Positions 58,026 to 64,000 of a stretch of DNA of 64,000 nucleotides are shown in pieces. Within the stretch, counting starts at the first letter, position 1. The number at the start of each line of letters is the position of its first letter. Source of the DNA: Camillea tinctor (Eukaryota > Ascomycota > Sordariomycetes > Xylariales > Xylariaceae). The DNA lies in contig MU394156.1 of assembly GCA_022578605.1 (NCBI GenBank), forward strand, positions 8,046 through 72,045. Reading direction: 5' to 3'. Both the position numbers and the translations under genes were made by a program. The notes under the pieces were generated by a model. That model was not told where the DNA came from. It did no database searches and saw nothing but the letters and a program-made list of their open reading frames with translations.

Positions 58026-60110
58026 TTAGCTCCAGGTAGTACCAGATAGATCATGGCGAGCTCGGTCGCAGTTAGACTGCCCAGTATGAGTGTAACAAAG
58101 TCCAGCCACTCCAGCCGCCCACATTGACCCAGACTCCCACATAATAATGGCAAGATCCCACATCTCCATAATCTTTTGATCATGGGGATAAGCCAGCTCG
58201 GCGGCGAGAATGGCCCCTAGGTATTCGCTCTCAGAGGGTAAGTTATTTGCCCCCTTTATATAAGCGAGGACCGGGTCTACCAAGAGGTCGATGACAGCAC
58301 GAGTCTCTGGCAAAAGTTCCTTCGAGCAAAGAAATTGGAGTCGAGCCTCCGCGCTGGTCAGAGCAGGTCGCCCTCGCTTAACGTCAATGCCAAGCGCCTG
58401 AAAATGCTCCAATGACGGCCTCGTTCCCGGCATCGTGGCGACAATGCACGTGTCAATAGTGAGGTCCGTCCTACCGAGGAGGGCGATGGGTCGATGTCTG
58501 CAGTTGCTGAGCTGCCACCAATGCGTGAAGAGAACGCACAGAGCGGCTGGGTTATAGGGGTCATTGTCCCGGTACCAAATCATAGCACCCACCAATCGCG
58601 AATATACTTCGGCCAATGGTTTCTCAGCCAAAGATCCACGCGTTAAGGAAGGGATGATGTTGCTTACTTCTCCGCAAGCGATGTCAGCCCCAAGGTCAAT
58701 CCAGTCGTGTAGAACACACCCCAGGCCAGCGATAGCAGCCATCTGTTCCCCGCCGCCAGAGTCGTAATAGACGTGACAAAAGACAGCGTCTGCAAGCTTG
58801 TATCGGGCCAGTCGACCGAGATCGTCCCATACAACCATGCATGGCCGGGAAGGGACAGGATGTGCATCCTCGATGACGGTCTTCTGGCGCAAGCATGCAT
58901 AGTTGCAGCCCTTGACAATTCGTACGTCAGTTATGTGCGGGCCCGCAGAGTCGGAGGCTTCAGCAGCGGCGGCAACCTCGGCGAATGCAAAAGAGAGGTT
59001 GTCAGACATAGTAGTGCCAGCTTTGCCCACAGAGTAGTCTAACACGAAACCCGCGTCCATGATGGCCCACAACCCAGATATAGATCCCCCAAAGACGGCC
59101 CTATTGTAACCAATGGCCATGGAAAAGACGCTGGTATTTAGGAGAGGTCCCTTGCAATCCTCCCTGTCAAGGATCTTGGCGGTGGCCTCATCAGGCGAGA
59201 ACGCCACGCCGCTCAGCTTAGGAGGCATCGGTTTCCGGGCGGAGCACCACGTAGGCATAACGGCTATGCGTACCTCGGCAAATGCTAGTCGCTCTGCCGT
59301 CCCAGTTGCTAAAGCTTTATCACGGGCTGCCAAGAGAGTTGCGGCGTCTGCTAGAAGCCCAACTGCGCAATCAACAGCGTCTGCAACACGTGCGTTGCGC
59401 ATCCAAGAGACACGTGTGGCGGCGTCAATAACCCCCCCGGTCTGAATAGTGTCTGAACGACACTCCAAGTTAACAGCCGTCATCAGTGTGTCTGTTTTAT
59501 CGAGGTATCGCTGAGAAAATTTGCTTGAACCAGCCTTGACCGGACCTAGGCCGTGGGTCTTCAGTGACCAGCAGGGAGCTCCAAAAGGAGAGGTCATAGT
59601 AGCCCCTTGTGAAAAGACATGAGAAGAGCCCCATGTCGAAGAAATGCAAACATCGGCGGCGGGGTCCTCTGATGAAAAATCGGCCATGCGTTCAGCCCAG
59701 TGGGAGACGACGGGCAAGCAGTCGAAAGCCGGCGAGCGACTGAGACCTCCACTGACAATCAACCCAGGAACTAGGTCAGATAAGGGTTGGCGCAATGGCT
59801 GCCTCACTTTCTCATGATTCTTCGCTACCGAGGGCAGCCTGATCTCATTAGAATGCGTGAGAACTTGGTCAGTTTGCGCTGGTCTCGTCTGCCCCTCAAC
59901 ACCTGGCGTGTGGCACCGCGGATCTAAGTCGGTCGATCCGGTACTTTTGAAGACTAAAGGCGACAAGTTGGTTGACTTGGATTTAAAGTCAGTCAGGTCC
60001 CGGCAGGTCATCCGTTCGTCGAAAATAGGTTGATGCTGGTCTCGGGGATCAATGAGCCCTCCAATGGATGCTGGCGCAGAAAGACCGGGTTTTCGAGCAA
60101 TGTAAGGCAT
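58026..60110 (-). CDS. Unrecognised 694-aa protein, single exon
   Basis: I do not recognise this protein. The frame is 694 codons without interruption and richer in G+C than its flanks. Residues 1-210 are polar and probably disordered. Residues 210-690 look mostly alpha-helical and folded, with Ala-rich helices (VADAVDCAVGLLADAATLLA) and a Trp/Cys/His-rich C-terminal half. Distinct motifs are VVWDDLGRLARYKLAD, CHVYYDSGGGEQMAAIAGL, LHDWIDLGADIACGE and MWDLAIIMWESGSMW. There is no signal peptide and no clear membrane segment. The acidic motifs are closer together (about 45 residues) than those of class I terpene synthases, so I do not claim that fold. Its position beside two dioxygenases, a transporter and an FAD oxidase makes a biosynthetic role plausible. 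Confidence 0.78.
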   Translation of the reverse strand: MPYIARKPGLSAPASIGGLIDPRDQHQPIFDERMTCRDLTDFKSKSTNLSPLVFKSTGSTDLDPRCHTPGVEGQTRPAQTDQVLTHSNEIRLPSVAKNHEKVRQPLRQPLSDLVPGLIVSGGLSRSPAFDCLPVVSHWAERMADFSSEDPAADVCISSTWGSSHVFSQGATMTSPFGAPCWSLKTHGLGPVKAGSSKFSQRYLDKTDTLMTAVNLECRSDTIQTGGVIDAATRVSWMRNARVADAVDCAVGLLADAATLLAARDKALATGTAERLAFAEVRIAVMPTWCSARKPMPPKLSGVAFSPDEATAKILDREDCKGPLLNTSVFSMAIGYNRAVFGGSISGLWAIMDAGFVLDYSVGKAGTTMSDNLSFAFAEVAAAAEASDSAGPHITDVRIVKGCNYACLRQKTVIEDAHPVPSRPCMVVWDDLGRLARYKLADAVFCHVYYDSGGGEQMAAIAGLGCVLHDWIDLGADIACGEVSNIIPSLTRGSLAEKPLAEVYSRLVGAMIWYRDNDPYNPAALCVLFTHWWQLSNCRHRPIALLGRTDLTIDTCIVATMPGTRPSLEHFQALGIDVKRGRPALTSAEARLQFLCSKELLPETRAVIDLLVDPVLAYIKGANNLPSESEYLGAILAAELAYPHDQKIMEMWDLAIIMWESGSMWAAGVAGLCYTHTGQSNCDRARHDLSGTTWS

Positions 60111-60600
60111 GATAAATTCAATAAAATCTTGTAACGCCGATATAATACCAGAAAACTGGTAAAGGAGAGATATAACTTTTTTTTTGTTTAGAAAAGGTGA
60201 AGGTTACTATTGGTATTGCGTTATATTAATCGTGGATTCATTGTGGTCAGAGATAACCCCATCTGGCCCAACCTAAATGTTAATAAGATGCACCGGGAAC
60301 CTAAGGCCATCTTTTTCTCCTGCTTAATCATGCCGATGCATGGCATTTCATCGCTCTATATGGCGAATTGCTTCCCTAGTAAGTTCCTGGAGCCGGCCCA
60401 GCCCAATACTCTTATTATGTTGAAATTGTTATGCAAAAGCTAAAAGCAAATGCTGATAGCTTTTAGCTATTAGCTCATATATAGTCCGTGACACGTTATT
60501 AACTAGTATGGTTTGAAACTGAAGATAGCGATGATCGAGAGGAGATTGACTACCTACGTCGAGATTGAGGGCAAAAAAATCAAGGGAATGGCCCCACAAG
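60111..60600. other. AT-rich spacer, promoter side of the 694-aa gene
   Basis: No gene is seen. The first few hundred bases upstream of 60110 must hold the promoter of the 694-aa gene. Confidence 0.4.
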
Positions 60601-60986
60601 TGTTATAATGTGGATACCCTGATCTATGGACCCATCTATATCCGTTAACTAAGGAGAATGCCGACACGCAGGTATAAAGGCATGTGATGGTCAGTAAGGG
60701 GTTCGGACTTAAGGAATGTATAATAGGTTTAGGAATAAAAGCGTTAAGTGCTGAGCCCTTTTTGTATCTATATATTTAATAACCCTTATCGCCCTATTTA
60801 CAATGTTTATAAAAAGGGCTGGCCGGCAGAGGAAGAGTTAGATTTTTCAGGCTATTTTAAACCGAATATTTTAGTTTTAATCTTTGTTACGGTTATATTA
60901 GGTTGGTTGTTACAACTTTTAGTATTGCGGCTTTATACCGTTAAAGACTTATGTTTATTAGCCAGTATTGTTTTATTACCTTGACA
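60601..60986 (+). mobile_element. LTR relic, family 4, second copy
   Basis: It starts TGTTATAATGTGGATACCC, as the minus strand of 50858-51199 does. It continues with GATCT, TATATCC, GCAGG and ATAATAGGTT blocks in the same order and ends ATTACCTTGACA. There is no matching duplication (ACAAG, TATCG). The 78-codon frame at 60748-60984 lies entirely inside it and is not a gene. Confidence 0.65.
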
Positions 60987-61820
60987 TATCGTTTCCGTTG
61001 CTTAAGAGTATAAGGGAAAATAAAGTATAATTAAGTATATGTTTCGTTTTTAGATGTCCTATAACCACCATCATCACCACCATTATACTAGTAAACACGG
61101 GCACCTGCGTCGCACTGGAGGTTCGCAGGATAGGATGTCTACCCCTGGCTGTCATGAAAGGCAGCGGGGGCTGAGTCCATGTTGGCTACAAATGATGCTT
61201 AGACAGATCGCCCAGTGCAATCCACCAGCGCGTATTTAAGGCCTCGTTATCTTTGGTCGTGTCTCGCTCACGGTCCCGTTGGCTGTTGGTTTCGTAAGCA
61301 GCCAAGTTTTGTCTTATATTATGTTGATTTTATGTATGATCAACCCCTGTGGGACTGGGTTAGGGTAAGTATCGGAATAAAGCACCTAAATTACCTACCT
61401 ACTGAAAGGTGGTCCAGATGATCCCGAAAAAGATGATGTGTATTCGAAAGGGAGAGACTAGGCTAAGGCTATGATGAATAAGTAATTTTAGGGTGCTTCT
61501 TCCGAAGTTCACCCACAGCCCCACACTACCTAGTAGCATCTGCCAGTACCCCACTTACCTCCATCTTTCCCACAGAGATTCCTTGGCACTCTTTCATCCC
61601 CCGATTATTTATCAATCCACTACTACTTGAAATGACAATTCACTACATTGAGCTACGGTCTAACGCCAGCATCATTCTCGAATATAACTATAATTCCTTA
61701 CTCCCCTTAGTAGACAAGGCCGTCACTTCATACTGATTTATTACGCACAAAAAGACACACACTAGCAAGATAGCTGGGAAGTTTCTTTATCGTAAATATC
61801 CATCGTCTCCCGATCGTCAT
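60987..61820. other. AT-rich gene-free stretch
   Basis: No gene is supported. The right part may hold the decayed 5' end of the broken gene that follows. Confidence 0.35.
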
Positions 61821-62731
61821 GACTCCAGAAAACAACAGGACAATTCCTGCGAGACATTAGCCATGTGTTAGGTATCCTACAAAAAGCCGGCATTCCCTGT
61901 ACCGTCTGATTTGAAGATGCCCTAGAATACCACGGAGTCCCCACCGACGTTCTTTCCTTGTATGTACTTGTAGCCGACATAGACCAAGCGAGACAGGTCC
62001 TGGTTGAGAATGGTTGGACAGACGCCTCCGAGCCACCCGAGACTCTAATACATTTTCTACTTTGGCACCCTGAAATTCAACGCCGGCGGATGAACCCTCC
62101 GGCTCCCGACTCGGAGACACCACATTGAATGGTTAGCACCGTTTTTCTCCCGGCCGCCGACTGGTATTTCCCGATTGAAGAGCTCGTGTGGGCCGCCTCG
62201 GAGAATCACTTCTACCCGTCACTGCCGACATTGTGTCACGGACCACCTCGTTAATCACGTGATATCGGCGGCATGGACCCACTAGCCGAGCTCAGCGAGG
62301 CTCGGCCAGTGCGGCCGAACTCAGCGAGGTTCGGTCGCCTCGGCCCCCTTTCTATATACACACTCATTATTTCCTTTGTAGCTAGAATAGTCAGTGATCA
62401 ATCTAAGCATAATTTGTGTGGGACTTATCCTTACGACCGTGCCTTTCATACTATTGGTACATAAACCTCGACCTCTAGTCGTAACACATTGATCAACAGC
62501 TTGATATCTAAACTTCTCGACGCGTCCCATTCTAGTCGGCTGCAAAGTACTATGGCACTATACGTCGTATACCTTTACGGCCATGTTAACTTGCTAAAGA
62601 ATCGGGAATTTGCAAATCATATTAATTATGAGAACAGCCAGTTCCATAGAGACGCTGTTGCTGGCCTTAGGGTTGGAACATTGCCGGTAATAGCGGAGGA
62701 GCGCCGCCTCCGGGACCAGCTGCGGGGCTAA
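61821..62731 (+). pseudogene. Broken gene split by a solo LTR
   Basis: One reading phase is coding-like on both sides of the LTR at 62234-62486. To the left it gives stretches such as QFLRDISHVLGILQKAGIPC, EYHGVPTDVLSLYVLVADI and WYFPIEELVWAASE. To the right it gives ISKLLDASHS, YVVYLYGHVNLL and QFHRDAVAGLRVGTLP. The reading phase joins across the duplicated CATTG without a shift. In-frame TGA codons at 61907 and 62126 and an open-frame loss at the 5' end also break it. The pattern reminds me of a multi-copy fungal family of unknown function with a nucleotidyltransferase-like look, but that is memory, not proof. The last stop is TAA at 62729. Confidence 0.7.
62234..62486 (+). mobile_element. 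Solo LTR, family 5 (253 bp), inserted in a gene
   Basis: The ends are TGTCACGGACC and CTAGTCGTAACA, with a perfect 5-bp duplication CATTG (62229-62233 and 62487-62491). Two 20-bp hairpin units lie 29 bp apart at 62286-62305 and 62315-62334. A TCTATATACA box follows at about 62351. No other copy is in the window. The TGTCAC start is common in fungal Ty3/gypsy LTRs (inference). Confidence 0.92.
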
Positions 62732-62897
62732 AAGAACTAGTTTTAAAAACATTAAGGGAATCAGGCACTGCAGCTCTGCATATAGATATATATAAATTGC
62801 GTTGCTTTACTGTTATGGACCTAGATGCGATAGGTGGGAAGTGAAGAGCTTTGAGCAGGAATGCATAGGAAAGCAACAAGTCAGGCAAGAATGAAAA

Positions 62898-63077
62898 TAT
62901 TACGTCAGTGGATGACTCAGCGGGCCCTAGATGTATTAGTTCCCCTTTTTAGGTTTCATTATCTTTTTCCTTTTCTCTCTCTTTCACACACACACACACA
63001 CGTATAGCTCCATAGCACGGCAATATATCCCGTTGTGCCCAGAGTCCTGTGTGTGTCGTAGGGGGTTATCCCCCACA
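62898..63077 (-). mobile_element. Solo LTR, family 2, copy C (180 bp)
   Basis: On the minus strand it starts TGTGGGGGATAACCCCC and ends TGACGTAATA, matching copies A and B. A perfect 5-bp duplication flanks it (GAAAA on the plus strand, 62893-62897 and 63078-63082). The internal microsatellite is (CA)n with a CT-rich part. Confidence 0.92.
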
Positions 63078-63082
63078 GAAAA

Positions 63083-63572
63083 GTCAGATTGCTACCTATC
63101 GAAGAGGATCAGGCGACGGCAAAGATTATACTCGAAGTCATCGAGAAAAACTCAGTTTTAAGAGGTCACACTGTTCCTTTCGAATATATAAATTATGCTT
63201 TGATTTCGAAGATCCCATAAGCTCCTACTGAGATAAGAACAAGCAGCAACTGCATGAGGTTAGTAGGAAATATGATCAGAGGGGATTATTCTAGGTTAGA
63301 AGGGTGTCCCTGGTGGGTTCAAATTGTTCGTCAGAGGGAGATCATCAATGGCACCTCAATATAGAATAATGAGCTAAGCTCTTAACAAGTGATATAGATA
63401 ACTAGATGGGACACCTGAGCATGGGTCGAGCATCTCACTCGGTCACTTTAGTGTGATAGCTTTACGACGGTTACGTCTGGGCCAATGGTTCAATAATCAT
63501 GATTCTTAAGGCTTATTCAACGACATGAAGTTGAATAGAGTAGCATTGAAGCTTCATGGAGAACCCAGCATC
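63083..63572. other. AT-rich gene-free spacer
   Basis: No gene is supported between the LTR and the 3' end of the FAD oxidase gene. Confidence 0.4.
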
Positions 63573-64000
63573 TCAATCACCATGACCAAGCTTAAAGCCG
63601 CCGGGCACCAGCCTCTGGAAAACTGCACGTGGGTCATACTTCCATTGAACCTCCTTCAGCTTCCTCCAATTATCCATTCCGTAGTGCTTAATAACGTCCT
63701 GTCCAGCGCTTGCATCGTTCATGAACAGGTAAGGGAGATACACATCCTGATCTTTCGCGGCTGCTTCAACTTCATCAGTAAGACTTCGTATGGCACTGTG
63801 TGATGCATCATCATCTTCTGGAAACCACCAGCCCATGTCAGTATGGAACCAAGTCTGGGCGACCGGCTCCAGACCCAAGGCATTGCCCCCTCTGAGCTTG
63901 CCCTGCTCAACAGCCCCCGGCGATACGCCTTGCAGGGTAAAGATACCGGTTCCTGCAGTGATGGATTTCAGCTGCGTGACGGCGGTCGACTGGTCAAATA
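63573..64000 (-). CDS. FAD-linked oxidoreductase, C-terminal part with BBE domain (runs off the window)
   Basis: The open frame enters from the right edge and ends in a TGA at 63573-63575; about 142 residues are visible. The end has the berberine-bridge (BBE) motif set: YLPYLFMNDAS, a YG..N..KL segment, and WKYDPRAVFQRLVPGGFKL, where the flavin-contacting Asn and the PGGFKL end are usual. Upstream residues (GGNALGLEP...WF) belong to the substrate domain of PCMH-type FAD oxidases. The FAD-binding half with its His/Cys attachment site lies outside the window. Such oxidases are frequent in fungal specialised-metabolite clusters. Confidence 0.88.
   Translation of the reverse strand, partial: FDQSTAVTQLKSITAGTGIFTLQGVSPGAVEQGKLRGGNALGLEPVAQTWFHTDMGWWFPEDDDASHSAIRSLTDEVEAAAKDQDVYLPYLFMNDASAGQDVIKHYGMDNWRKLKEVQWKYDPRAVFQRLVPGGFKLGHGD

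Noticed and set aside
58026..60110. Idea that the 694-aa protein is a class I terpene synthase
   Set aside because: Acidic motifs exist (WDDLGR, DWIDLGADIACGE), but their spacing of about 45 residues does not fit DDxxD and NSE motif spacing. Left as unknown.
60748..60984. Hydrophobic 78-codon frame
   Set aside because: Entirely inside the family 4 LTR relic, so a chance frame in AT-rich DNA.

Overview
The window looks like nuclear DNA from a filamentous ascomycete (Pezizomycotina, probably a sordariomycete; inference). The genes are split by short introns (about 50-120 nt) with GTAAGT-like donors, CTAAC-like branch sites and CAG/TAG acceptors. The products are typical of moulds: Argonaute, Rna14, Asf1, a Ptr2-type peptide transporter, a flavocytochrome b2-like enzyme, a GH43 galactanase and a RasGAP. 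Exon coordinates below were worked out by hand from splice sites and frame continuity, and all joins are in frame.

Layout. From 0 to 43 kb there are widely spaced, well-preserved genes: Argonaute (-), rna14 (-), asf1 (+), ptr2 (-), a cytochrome b2-like dehydrogenase (-), secreted GH43 (+), RasGAP (-) and a 576-aa disordered orphan (-). The spaces between them reach 8 kb, are full of microsatellites, and are strewn with the palindrome TACCTAGGTA. From 43 to 64 kb the DNA is AT-rich and accessory. It holds a GST-like protein (+), a multi-pass membrane protein (-), a tRNA-Trp, then two 2-oxoglutarate/Fe(II) dioxygenases, an allantoate-permease-type MFS transporter, a 694-aa protein I do not recognise, a broken gene, and the C-terminal end of a berberine-bridge-type FAD oxidase that runs off the right edge. 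The 52-64 kb group has the enzyme and transporter mix of a specialised-metabolism cluster. Its core enzyme is either the unknown protein or lies outside the window.

The main unexplained structure is a set of solo LTRs that no open reading frame reveals. I find five families and ten copies. Four copies have a perfect 5-bp target-site duplication (ATGAC, AGGTA, CATTG, GAAAA), and two more match at 4 of 5 bases. One sits in the intron of the membrane-protein gene, one splits the broken gene exactly at its duplicated CATTG, and one lies 216 bp from the tRNA gene. No internal retrotransposon coding sequence is left. An Argonaute with an intact catalytic tetrad is encoded in the same window.
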